From: an uncultured bacterium
GTDB taxonomy: Bacteria; Desulfobacterota; BSN033; UBA1163
Length of the DNA: 33,048 bases
Reading direction: 5' to 3'
Assembly (NCBI GenBank): GCA_938045955.1
Contig: CALIBK010000001.1
Location: 1 to 33,048 of the forward strand
Shown here piece by piece: positions 6,726 through 14,995 of this stretch (the first letter of the stretch is position 1; each line of letters opens with the position of its first letter). A model generated the notes under the pieces. That model saw nothing but the letters and a program-made list of their open reading frames with translations, did no database searches and was not told the origin of the DNA. Made by a program: the position numbers and the translations under genes.

Positions 6726-8454
6726 AAGAAGATAATTCGTAGGCGACCCGATCAACCTCTTCCCGGGTAGTGAGTCCCTGAAGAACCTTCAAAAGACCAT
6801 CCTCTCGAAGAGATCTGAAACCAGCCGTTTCTCTGGCAACTTCCCGAATCTGATCCATTGAAGTCCTCTCAGAGATCAGACGTTTGATTCGGTCATTGAT
6901 CACAAGAAGTTCAAAGATTCCAATTCTTCCTCGATATCCAGATCCCTTACAGAAGGTACAACCTTTTCCATGAGAGAAGGCAGGAGGTTTTTTTAGAGAT
7001 TTAGCGAGGTCCCCGAGTTCCCTTAGAAGATCATCATCAGGGGGAGCGGGACTCTTACATTGAGGGCAGATGGTTCTGACCAGCCTCTGTGCCAGAATCC
7101 CTATTAAAGAAGAGGAGATAAGATAGGGTTCCACGCCAATATCTAAAAGACGAGTGATTGCTTCCGGAGCATTGTTGGTATGAAGGGTGCTGAAGACCAG
7201 GTGTCCGGTCAGTGCGGCCTGAATAGCAATTTCAGAGGTCTCCAGATCCCGGATTTCACCTACCATGATCACATCTGGGTCCTGGCGGAGGATCGATCGT
7301 AAACCCGTTGCAAAGGTGATTCCAGCCTTCGGGTTGACCTGTGTCTGCCGGATCAGTGAGAGACGATACTCCACAGGGTCTTCGATGGTAATGATGTTTT
7401 TATCGAGAGAATTAATCATATTCAGGGAAGCATAGAGGGTCGTGGTCTTTCCACTTCCAGTTGGACCGGTGACCAGAATCATTCCATTTGTCTTTCTGAG
7501 GAGTTGTTTGTATTGTTGAAGCATCTCTTCGGAGAACCCTAACTCTTCAAGAGTGAGAAGGGGACTTGTTTGATCAAGGAGTCTGAGGACCACATTTTCC
7601 CCATAGATGGTAGGAAAGGTTGAAACCCTGATCTCGAAACTCCGATTCTCCATTCGAACATTGAAGTTCCCATCCTGGGGAAGACGGGTCTCAGCAATAT
7701 CCATCTCAGCCATAATCTTTATTCGTGAGGTAAGGGCAGGATGGATCGCTTTTGGAAGGGTAAGGATTTCGTAAAGAAAGCCATCAATTCGAAAACGGAC
7801 CCTTAACGCCTTTTCATCAGGTTCGAAGTGGATATCGCTGGCCTGGTCTCGAATTGCCTGAATCATGATCAGATCGAACATCTGGGTTGCGGAGGCTCCT
7901 TCCACCGTCTCTCCTAACTCTCTCGCCTGCAGGTCGTAAGTTTTTCGATACTCCAACTCCTCCGGGGAGACTTCTCCTCTGCCTTTAAAAACGATCTGTT
8001 CCAGAGGGCGTTCCCGATTGGAACCCCCGTAATGCTGCTCGATGGCTCGTTTAATCTTCTTTTCCGTACTGATTGCAATCTCTACATCTATCTTTGTTCT
8101 GTTTCTGACCTCATCGAGGGCATGGATATTCAAAGGGTTATCCATCGCGATGGTCAGCGTATTTCCGATTTTAAATAAAGGAATCAAAGTATGTCGCCTG
8201 GCGATCTCTTCGGGAATAAGTTTCACTACTTCTTCGTCAAGGAGATAGGTATCCAGATCCACATAAGGAAGACTGTAATAATGAGCCAGGCATTGAACCA
8301 CAACCTCCTCCTTTGCCACTCCCATCCGAATGAGAGTCTGGTCTAATCGTTCACCCTTCTGTCTGGCCTCCTGAATAGCCTTCTTGAGCTGTTCAGGGGT
8401 GATCAACCCCAGCTCGACGAAATATTCACCAAGACTCTTCTTCTCTTTCGACAT
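6721..8454 (-). CDS. mshE: Type IV pilus/MSHA extension ATPase (MshE/PilB/GspE family)
   Basis: The 577-residue cytoplasmic hexameric ATPase powers pilus subunit assembly. Residues 1-140 form an MshEN/T2SSE N-terminal domain (LGEYFVELGLITPEQLKKAI, then LPYVDL). The ATPase core has Walker A GPTGSGKTT (330-338), an Asp box after ITIEDPVEYR (356-365), Walker B LRQDPDVIMVGEIRD (389-403) and His box GHLVFSTLHT (417-426). A zinc-binding tetracysteine follows: C463 and C466, then C499 and C502. The Arg of the usual RLG motif of c-di-GMP-binding MshEN domains is Ser7 here. It is the last gene of the 16-kb operon. Its stop codon lies inside the terminal repeat of the 162-bp element, which has added one serine at most. 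Confidence 0.93.
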   Translation of the reverse strand: MSKEKKSLGEYFVELGLITPEQLKKAIQEARQKGERLDQTLIRMGVAKEEVVVQCLAHYYSLPYVDLDTYLLDEEVVKLIPEEIARRHTLIPLFKIGNTLTIAMDNPLNIHALDEVRNRTKIDVEIAISTEKKIKRAIEQHYGGSNRERPLEQIVFKGRGEVSPEELEYRKTYDLQARELGETVEGASATQMFDLIMIQAIRDQASDIHFEPDEKALRVRFRIDGFLYEILTLPKAIHPALTSRIKIMAEMDIAETRLPQDGNFNVRMENRSFEIRVSTFPTIYGENVVLRLLDQTSPLLTLEELGFSEEMLQQYKQLLRKTNGMILVTGPTGSGKTTTLYASLNMINSLDKNIITIEDPVEYRLSLIRQTQVNPKAGITFATGLRSILRQDPDVIMVGEIRDLETSEIAIQAALTGHLVFSTLHTNNAPEAITRLLDIGVEPYLISSSLIGILAQRLVRTICPQCKSPAPPDDDLLRELGDLAKSLKKPPAFSHGKGCTFCKGSGYRGRIGIFELLVINDRIKRLISERTSMDQIREVARETAGFRSLREDGLLKVLQGLTTREEVDRVAYELSSS

Positions 8455-8471
8455 TCCTCCTCCTCAAAAAT

Positions 8472-9638
8472 CTATTTTTTCCCTAAAGTTCGGCTAAGAT
8501 GTCTCCGAACTTTCAATGCCAGTTCAGGATAGGTTGAACCCGAAAGATTAATAAATGCCTGATAATGAGGGAGGGCGAGATCCGTCCTGCCCATCTCTTC
8601 ATAGAGAAGTCCCAGGTGATAATGGGTCTCCCCATGAAAGGGGTCGAGAGAAAGTGCCTTTTGATAGGATTCCAGGGCCTTCTCCCACAGTCTCTCTCTC
8701 TTCCTTACGGTACCGAGATGAAGGAGAGACTCGAGGTGATGGGGATTCATCATTAAAATCTTTTGAAAGGATTCCTCTGCTTTTTTCAGGTCTCCCATTA
8801 AGAGATAGAGGAGGCCAAGATTACTCCATCCCTTCTCATATTGGGGGTTTACCTCGATTGCCTTCTGAAACCATTCGAGAGCTCCTTCCCTATTTCCTAT
8901 CTCTTGATAAATGACTCCGAGATTATTGTAAGCTTCTGCATAGTTTGGATTCAGACTGATCGCCTTGCGATAGGCCTCGATCGCTTTTTCAACCTCTCCC
9001 TTACGATAACTGATCACCCCTAAATTGAATTGATGGATAGCCGCAGGGTCAGGGCTTCGGTGTTTCTCCTTCTCTTCTCTGATTTCTATCGTTTGTGGAA
9101 ATTTTTGTGGTTCAGGGGATGAAAGAGGAATCGGCCCTTTATCCGGGGAGGATTGAATATCTGCTTCTTTTTCTTTCAAGAAAAGATTTTGAGGGGTGGA
9201 GGAGATTTGGGTAAGTTCATACTCTTCTCGAGGCTTAAGGGAAATTCGGATCTCTTCTTTTTTCTCTTGAGAAGACCCTGATTCAACTCTCGCGGGATGA
9301 GATTCTCCTTTTAAAGATTCGTCTCTTAAGGAGTCCTCAGAGGGAGGATAGAGCCGGTCAACCCATAATTCAAAACCAACCGGTTCGGCTTCCATTTTTG
9401 GGGGTGCGGAGCTGATGTTAGGACCAGGAGAAACGGGCTCTTTTTTGGGAAGAGAGACAGTCTCTTTTAAAAGAAAAGAGATGGTCAGCAGAGCGATAAT
9501 CAAAATCCCAAATCCTAACCATTTTCTTTTTCTAAAAGATTGTTTCCTTATAGGAGAAGGATTAAAAAAAGGAATTTCTGAATTCTCCCGGGTTTGAATT
9601 TGTTGGGCCTTTTTAAGAGCATCCATGATCAGGCTCAC
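8472..9638 (-). CDS. mshN: MshN/GspB-like membrane-anchored TPR protein
   Basis: I choose the GTG at 9638 as start because GGAGGGAG lies just upstream and the N-terminus VSLIMDALKKAQQ then matches the MSxILDALKKAE opening of GspB/MshN-type proteins; the frame stays open upstream inside the preceding gene. The 388-residue product has a short cytoplasmic tail, one transmembrane helix (about 38-57, LGFGILIIALLTISFLL) and a low-complexity Pro/Glu/Ser-rich linker. About five TPR units occupy the C-terminal half (for example AEAYNNLGVIYQEIG and ALEWFQKAIEVNPQY). TPR proteins in this position are thought to help secretin or pilus assembly in the periplasm. It lies 16 nt after the MshM-like gene, as in MSHA loci. 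Confidence 0.8.
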   Translation of the reverse strand: MSLIMDALKKAQQIQTRENSEIPFFNPSPIRKQSFRKRKWLGFGILIIALLTISFLLKETVSLPKKEPVSPGPNISSAPPKMEAEPVGFELWVDRLYPPSEDSLRDESLKGESHPARVESGSSQEKKEEIRISLKPREEYELTQISSTPQNLFLKEKEADIQSSPDKGPIPLSSPEPQKFPQTIEIREEKEKHRSPDPAAIHQFNLGVISYRKGEVEKAIEAYRKAISLNPNYAEAYNNLGVIYQEIGNREGALEWFQKAIEVNPQYEKGWSNLGLLYLLMGDLKKAEESFQKILMMNPHHLESLLHLGTVRKRERLWEKALESYQKALSLDPFHGETHYHLGLLYEEMGRTDLALPHYQAFINLSGSTYPELALKVRRHLSRTLGKK

Positions 9639-9654
9639 GGGTGTTCTCCCTCCT

Positions 9655-10533
9655 TCACGCATTCGGTCTACTTTGAATTGTTCTTTTACCAAAGAAAAGG
9701 AGATCCCTGAGTGAAAAAGAACGATAAGAGTCACCGTTTAACTCCTTTTCTGCCTTTATCACAATCTCCCGTTCGATATGAAAGGTCCCCTCTACGAAAC
9801 CACCCATCAACGAGCGATCACAGAGGAGATTGATGAGTCGAGGAGTCCCTTGAGAAAAACGGTAAATCTCAGCGATGGCTGAGGGGGAGAAGGTGATTTG
9901 ACCTCGAGACCCAGCCACAGCCAGCCGTTGATAGATATAGCACTCTGTTTCTTTCAGGGTGAGAGGAGATAGGCGGCAGCGGATAGCAATCCTTTGATCG
10001 AGCTGTTTGAGCTCTGAAGAGCGAAGTTTTACTTCCAATTCGGGTTGGCCTAAAAGAATGATCTGAATCATCTTTTCTTTTTCAGTTTCGAGATTGGAAA
10101 GCATTCGGATCTGTTCGAGAACAGGGGTCGAGAGATTCTGGGCTTCGTCAATGATCAGCACAGCATTCTCTCCCCGTGAGAGAAATTGAATGAGGAGTTC
10201 ATTTAAGGCGTCGATCAGCTCTTTTCTTGTTCGTCTTTTGGGGGGATCGCCAAAATCGAGAAGAATCGATTTGAGAAGGTCTTTTTCAGTGAGGAAAGAA
10301 TTAAATATTACCGCTGTCCTCACCTGTCCATCTAACCTTCTTAAGACAGCCCGGCAGAGGGTGGTCTTTCCCGTTCCGATCTTCCCAGTAATCACCATAA
10401 ACCCCTCTCTCTCACGAATTCCATAGAGAAGATACTCCATAGCCTTCCGGTGAGTCTCACCAAGAAAGAAAAACTGAGGATCCGGAGTCAGGGAAAAAGG
10501 CTTTTCTTTCAGTCCATAAAATTCGAGATACAT
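9655..10533 (-). CDS. mshM: ExeA/GspA-family AAA ATPase (MshM-like)
   Basis: The 292-residue protein opens with MYLEFYGLKEKPFSLTPDP, the hallmark of the ExeA/MshM family. Walker A is GKIGTGKTT (50-58), Walker B is AVLIIDEAQNL (124-134), and QIILLGQPEL and QRIAIRCRLSPL form the sensor region. RFSQGTPRLINLLCDR is the typical C-terminal AAA-lid motif. It ends without the membrane segment and peptidoglycan-binding domain of long ExeA proteins, so it is MshM-sized. The family is linked to secretin assembly and peptidoglycan remodelling in type II secretion and MSHA systems. It lies between the secretin and the TPR gene. Confidence 0.88.
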   Translation of the reverse strand: MYLEFYGLKEKPFSLTPDPQFFFLGETHRKAMEYLLYGIREREGFMVITGKIGTGKTTLCRAVLRRLDGQVRTAVIFNSFLTEKDLLKSILLDFGDPPKRRTRKELIDALNELLIQFLSRGENAVLIIDEAQNLSTPVLEQIRMLSNLETEKEKMIQIILLGQPELEVKLRSSELKQLDQRIAIRCRLSPLTLKETECYIYQRLAVAGSRGQITFSPSAIAEIYRFSQGTPRLINLLCDRSLMGGFVEGTFHIEREIVIKAEKELNGDSYRSFSLRDLLFFGKRTIQSRPNA

Positions 10534-10567
10534 ATTAATTTAATCCGTTCCGAAATTCGAAAGAATT

Positions 10568-12223
10568 TTATTTTTTGGAAATCTCTTCCACTTTTTTACC
10601 AACCTGAAGGGTTGGGGTGATCATAATGACCAGTTCTGAGTTTCTTTTCTTTTGGGCTTTATATCGAAAAAGACCGCCCAGAATTGGAATCGATTGAAGC
10701 CCTGGCACTCCGATGTAAGAATCTTCTTTCTTTTCCTGCATCAATCCAGCAATAATGATCGTCTGGCCCTCCTTTACCCTTACCGTTGTATCCGTTTCCC
10801 TTACACTTAATAAGGGGAAGGTGGTTTTCCCATCCGGAGTGACCTTCTCTCCAGTTTTTTCGGTAATACTGGGATGGATGTTCATGATAATGGTCCCATC
10901 TTCTGCGATTTGTGGAGTGACATCCAGAATGATTCCTACATCGATCGTCATGGGCTGAATAATCTGGGTAACGGTGGTCTGGGTGGCTACGGCCCCGGTG
11001 ATAAAGAAGACATCCTGATTTCCAACCCGAATAATTGCCTTTTGATTATTTAAAGTTGAGATGGTCGGACTCGAAAGAACTCTTACATCCCCAAACTCTG
11101 AAATGGCTTGCATAATGTCTGAAAGAGCGATCTCTGTTCCTCCAGCCCCAATAGTTAGAATTCCTCCGAAGGGTTTGATTTTGAAGATCCCTGGAGTATC
11201 AATCGTCGTTCCAGAGGTAGAATCGGAAACGAGATATCCCCCCGATCCCCCAGGATACCCGGTGGTGCCAGCCCTGTTCGTCAATCCCCAGGCAAGATTG
11301 ATGGACCGGGGAAGCCCCTCGATGACCTTCCAGTTGATTCCCTCTTTATGCTCATCCGATAAGATGACCTCAAGGATTTTGGCCTGGATCGTGACCAATC
11401 GATGAGAACTTCCTTCAATGGCTTCGAGATAGGTGGCGATCCGATTTAAATTGTCAGGATAGTCGGACACCATAATCATTCCGGTCGATTTATTGATGAT
11501 CAACTTCTTCCCGGATTTATCCACGCGGGTGTAAGATGAAGAGCCAGTCTCAGAACTCGTTTCTTTTTCCTGAATCTCAGAAGGCCCAAAGATAATCGCC
11601 TCAAGACCCTTTCGAATCTCCTTCCAGAGGTCCATCTCATCGACACTGATAAGGTCACTATAACCTGTTCGGGAACCAGTAGGGGTTGTCGAAACGGTTT
11701 GACCGACAGTTGCTGCTGTTTGAAGGCCTCCTCCCGTGCTTGCATAGATTTCTCTTTTTCCACTCCGTCTGGTAGCAATATAGTTGAGGGTGAAGAGTCG
11801 AGTCTCCATCTGAGGTTTCAGGATATGGATGAATTTTTCTTCGATTCGATAAGTCCAGCCCAAAGGGGTGAGAATCGCCTCAAGGGCCTCTCTTAATGTG
11901 ACTCGTTTTAAATCTATGGTAACCTTTCCGGAAAGTTCCGGGTTAATGACCATGTTATATTCAGTCTCTTTGGAAAAGGCTAAGAGGATATCACGAACAT
12001 CCGTATCCCGGGCAGATAGGGAGTAGAGTTTTTCAGGAATCTTCTTTTCTTCCTCTTTTTTGGGGATGATCAGCTCTACCAGTTTCTCCTCAGGAGGGGC
12101 TTCAACTTTTTTAGGGGTTTCAAGCTGGGATGGGAGTTTCAGCCGCTCTTTGGTTGGGGTGGTAGCACAGCCCATGGCAAGGGCTAGGGAACACATCAAA
12201 ATAGCAAAGGGTTTCCTCTTCAT
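10568..12223 (-). CDS. mshL: Secretin of the MSHA/type IV pilus type (MshL-like)
   Basis: The 551-residue outer-membrane channel precursor has a lipoprotein-like signal peptide ending LALAMGC (Cys19), so it may be a lipoprotein. Residues about 66-135 form an STN/secretin N0-like domain (LSARDTDVRDILLAFS and GKVTIDLKRVTLREALEAIL). An N1-type domain and a Ser/Gly-rich insert follow. The C-terminal secretin domain contains VRVLSSPTISTLNNQKAIIRVG, TPQIAEDGTIIMNIHPSIT, VKEGQTIIIAGL and GVPGLQSIPILGGLFR. It has no AMIN domains, unlike PilQ, and fits MshL. It lies 32 nt after the MshK-like gene and just upstream of the ExeA-type ATPase. Confidence 0.9.
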   Translation of the reverse strand: MKRKPFAILMCSLALAMGCATTPTKERLKLPSQLETPKKVEAPPEEKLVELIIPKKEEEKKIPEKLYSLSARDTDVRDILLAFSKETEYNMVINPELSGKVTIDLKRVTLREALEAILTPLGWTYRIEEKFIHILKPQMETRLFTLNYIATRRSGKREIYASTGGGLQTAATVGQTVSTTPTGSRTGYSDLISVDEMDLWKEIRKGLEAIIFGPSEIQEKETSSETGSSSYTRVDKSGKKLIINKSTGMIMVSDYPDNLNRIATYLEAIEGSSHRLVTIQAKILEVILSDEHKEGINWKVIEGLPRSINLAWGLTNRAGTTGYPGGSGGYLVSDSTSGTTIDTPGIFKIKPFGGILTIGAGGTEIALSDIMQAISEFGDVRVLSSPTISTLNNQKAIIRVGNQDVFFITGAVATQTTVTQIIQPMTIDVGIILDVTPQIAEDGTIIMNIHPSITEKTGEKVTPDGKTTFPLLSVRETDTTVRVKEGQTIIIAGLMQEKKEDSYIGVPGLQSIPILGGLFRYKAQKKRNSELVIMITPTLQVGKKVEEISKK

Positions 12224-12255
12224 TTTCTTCCTCCTCTTCCCTGCTCTCCCATTTC

Positions 12256-12735
12256 TTATTGGGAGAGTAAGGATGATGGTTCTTCAACCTTTAATTTTAC
12301 CGGACTCTGCTCTAATCGGAGAGTCCTGGTCTTTCCTTCTTTGATAAGGATTACCCCATCCGATCGAATTTCTAAGACTTTCTCTCCCCCGATGAAGTCT
12401 CCTTCTTGAACGATGGTTTGGCCAATCGTAGCGAGACGGATCGAATCGGAGATCAAGAGGGCTTTAAGTTTCAAGGGGTTCTCTGCAGGTAAGGTCTCTT
12501 CAGAAGGAACCTCTTTCTTAATAGATGGGGTCGGAGTTGACCTAACCTCCCGGGGAGTCTCTCCCTGAGAACGAGGACGAACTCCCGAAGGGAGAGCAAA
12601 GGGGTCTCTCCTTATACTTTCTTTCGAGAGAATTTTACCACGAGTTTGAGAGAGAGCTTCTTTGTTTCCTTTCAAAAAGAGGAGATTCATTCCGATTAAC
12701 AAATAAATCATTCCCCATTTAAAGAAGGCTTTCAT
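12256..12735 (-). CDS. PilP/MshK/GspC-like small periplasmic pilus protein
   Basis: The 159-residue protein has an N-terminal hydrophobic segment (about 6-22) that serves as signal anchor, a Pro/Ser/Glu-rich linker (30-85), and a small beta-rich domain, LKLKALLISDSIRLATIGQTIVQEGDFIGGEKVLEIRSDG. That domain resembles the HR domain of PilP or GspC (an xAxIG-type strand followed by G..V..I...GV.L). Its ATG overlaps the stop of the PilO-like gene by 4 nt. By position between the PilO-like protein and the secretin it corresponds to MshK, and would link the inner-membrane alignment complex to the secretin. The assignment rests on position and size more than on sequence. Confidence 0.68.
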   Translation of the reverse strand: MKAFFKWGMIYLLIGMNLLFLKGNKEALSQTRGKILSKESIRRDPFALPSGVRPRSQGETPREVRSTPTPSIKKEVPSEETLPAENPLKLKALLISDSIRLATIGQTIVQEGDFIGGEKVLEIRSDGVILIKEGKTRTLRLEQSPVKLKVEEPSSLLSQ

Positions 12736-13304
12736 TCTTTCTCCTTTTCAGTCACTAATACCTTGATGACCATCTTTACTTTTAGAAGAGGATGGGCGTT
12801 CTCTTGCCTTTCCACCTGAAGGCTCTTAAGCTGGACCAGAAAAGGAAGCTCCTTCATGCCATTGAGATAATTTACCAGTTTAGAAAAGGTGGACAGAAAA
12901 ACCATCTCGATTTTCACTTTTCGATAAGGAGAGGATGCCTCCTCCTTTTTATCCTCTGGAGGAGGGTTTTCTTCGGAAGGGGTAATCGAGATCATCTTCA
13001 TTTGAGAAGAATCGGTCTCTCGAGCGAGATGCCTTAGAAATGTCTTAAATTCTTCTCCTCGAAGGACCTTCTCCCCCAGAGTCTTCCTTTCCCTCTCCAG
13101 TTGTTCAACTTCTCGTTGGACCTCCTTGAGCCCTTTATGATATAGATGAAGTTCGTTGATCTGAGCCTCGATGGACTTCATCTCTTCACGGAGGGCAGAA
13201 ATCTTTCGGCTCCTCTGGAAGTAATAGAGCCGATCAAATAAGAGGAAAGAGATGGCTATGCAGGCAAATACCAGAAGGACCTTTTCTCGGCTTTTCAGTT
13301 TCAT
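12732..13304 (-). CDS. PilO/MshJ-like inner-membrane alignment protein
   Basis: The 190-residue protein has the layout of PilO/GspM: a short cytoplasmic tail (MKLKSREK), one transmembrane helix (about 9-25), a coiled-coil stretch (residues 30-80, EEMKSIEAQINELHLYHKG) and a C-terminal ferredoxin-like domain. It contains VKIEMVFLSTFSKLVNYLNGMKELP, similar to the PilO region that places a helix after a long strand. It overlaps both neighbours by 4 nt (ATGA). PilO-type proteins heterodimerise with PilN, here the C-terminal half of the gene upstream. By position it is MshJ. Confidence 0.8.
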   Translation of the reverse strand: MKLKSREKVLLVFACIAISFLLFDRLYYFQRSRKISALREEMKSIEAQINELHLYHKGLKEVQREVEQLERERKTLGEKVLRGEEFKTFLRHLARETDSSQMKMISITPSEENPPPEDKKEEASSPYRKVKIEMVFLSTFSKLVNYLNGMKELPFLVQLKSLQVERQENAHPLLKVKMVIKVLVTEKEKE

Positions 13305-14968
13305 TTTATAGAGGTTCCTCCCTTTTTAAGAATGGTATGGGAAAACTCACACAGGATTTCAAAGGTGGAGGCCTTTTGATAAAACGTCTTATCTTCCTGT
13401 GCCGCGATCAGTTGAACACGGCTAAAAAGATTGGACCGTTCAAGAGATTCGATCAATTGGGCTAAAGCCGATAGCGTTTGAAGGTCATTCCCGAAGACGA
13501 AACCAGCGAGATGAAGGAATGAAGGAGACCTCTTGGGAGAGTCCTTTTCATCGGGTCCAGTGTTTGTCTGGATTTCTAAGAGAGTCAGGGTCATATGGTT
13601 TGGAATCACCTCGCTGAGTTCCTTTAACACCTCCTGGTAAGGGAGAGAGGCGGCTGACAAAGAAGAAAAGAAACCTCGTTCTTCCTTCATCTTGGCTTCC
13701 TTCTGTTTAAAAAGGAGAAAGGTAGACTTGATGGATTCGAGATCTTTCACCTTTTCGATCTTCTCTTTTTTCTCTTGCTCGAGTTGGCTCAATTCCACCT
13801 CTGAACGCCAGGCCAGGGTAAGAAAGAACAGTGCAGCCACCGAAGCGGCAATCAAGGGTATCCTCTTTGCCCACTGGGTTTTTGAGAAGAAGGGTTCCTT
13901 AACCGATAAAAATTCAATGTGAATGGGTTCTTTAAAGATACTTCCAATGGCGGATCCGAAACTTGCTCCTGAAGAGAGAATAGCTGGGTTTACTTTTTGT
14001 GGATCGTAAAAGAGTGCCTCGAGGGGATTAAATATTTCAACTTTCATTCGAAGTTCTTCCTCGAAATAAGGGATGATATTCTTGAGATGTGCCCCTCCAC
14101 CAGAAAGGATAATTTTGTCGACCTTTTCAACGATGAACTGATTTCGAAAAAACTCAATGGAACGGCCAACTTCTGCAGCCATTCGTTCGAATACCGGCCT
14201 CATCACAAAAGATTCCCTAACAGTGGTCCGGGATTCCACGGGGGCCGTTTTTAAGGAAATTCCAATCTCCTTTTTAATCTTTTCTCCCTGTTCAAAAGTC
14301 AATGCAGGGATTTCATGAAGGAGGGTCTGGGTAATATCCTGTCCTCCAGGAGTGATTTCTCGGTGGAATACTAAGGTTCCTCCTTCAAAGAGATAGAGAT
14401 TCGTTTTTTCGGCTCCGAGGTCGACCACTCCGACTACCTCTTCTTTCTTCAGGCGATCCAGGCTCAGCAGTGCATTCCAGAGGGAGATCGGGCTGACCTC
14501 AACATGAGTTGGCTGAAGCCCTGCCTCCTTTAAAATTTGAAGGGCCTGGGTAATTTTTTCCTTAGGACAGGCAACAGTTAAGATCTCGGCCTTTTTTACA
14601 CCCTCCTCCATAAATTCCCTGAGGATGTAGAAAGCCAACTGAATTGTCTCCAGGGAATAGGGAAGTTGCCCTTTTATCTCCCAGGGGATAGCCTCTTTGA
14701 GTTCTTCTTTTGGGATTGAAGGGAGAGTGATCCGGCGGATAGAGATTCCAGATCCGGAGAAAGTGAGGTGGACTTTCTTTGCCTTAAGCCCCATTTCATC
14801 CATAAGGTTTCTTATGAGTTGAGCAATGGCCGAAGTATCTCTTCGATCAATTTGAGAAGGGATCTCCTTAATCCCTAAACCTCCGAGGAAAAGGCCTCTC
14901 GGACTCTTTTTTAATACCGCTAATTTTACCGTTTGAAACCCGATATCTAACCCTATAGTTTCTTTCAT
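13301..14968 (-). CDS. PilM-PilN fusion protein (MshI position)
   Basis: The 555-residue product combines two pilus proteins that are normally separate. Residues 1-about 345 are a PilM/FtsA-like actin fold: GLDIGFQTVKLAVLKK, VVGVVDLGAEKTNLYLFEGG (phosphate-binding loop) and IILSGGGAHLKNIIPYFEEEL (adenosine motif). A transmembrane helix follows at about 370-389 (IPLIAASVAALFFLTLAW). The last about 165 residues show the PilN pattern: a coiled coil, then LKELSEVIPNHMTLTLLEIQ and the closing ferredoxin-like domain. The architecture recalls GspL, where a cytoplasmic actin-like domain is fused to a periplasmic domain. The start is ATG at 14968. It overlaps the PilO-like gene by 4 nt and would nucleate the inner-membrane platform. 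Confidence 0.85.
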   Translation of the reverse strand: MKETIGLDIGFQTVKLAVLKKSPRGLFLGGLGIKEIPSQIDRRDTSAIAQLIRNLMDEMGLKAKKVHLTFSGSGISIRRITLPSIPKEELKEAIPWEIKGQLPYSLETIQLAFYILREFMEEGVKKAEILTVACPKEKITQALQILKEAGLQPTHVEVSPISLWNALLSLDRLKKEEVVGVVDLGAEKTNLYLFEGGTLVFHREITPGGQDITQTLLHEIPALTFEQGEKIKKEIGISLKTAPVESRTTVRESFVMRPVFERMAAEVGRSIEFFRNQFIVEKVDKIILSGGGAHLKNIIPYFEEELRMKVEIFNPLEALFYDPQKVNPAILSSGASFGSAIGSIFKEPIHIEFLSVKEPFFSKTQWAKRIPLIAASVAALFFLTLAWRSEVELSQLEQEKKEKIEKVKDLESIKSTFLLFKQKEAKMKEERGFFSSLSAASLPYQEVLKELSEVIPNHMTLTLLEIQTNTGPDEKDSPKRSPSFLHLAGFVFGNDLQTLSALAQLIESLERSNLFSRVQLIAAQEDKTFYQKASTFEILCEFSHTILKKGGTSIK

Positions 14969-14995
14969 TTTCCCCCCATAGTGGGAAAGGGAAGA

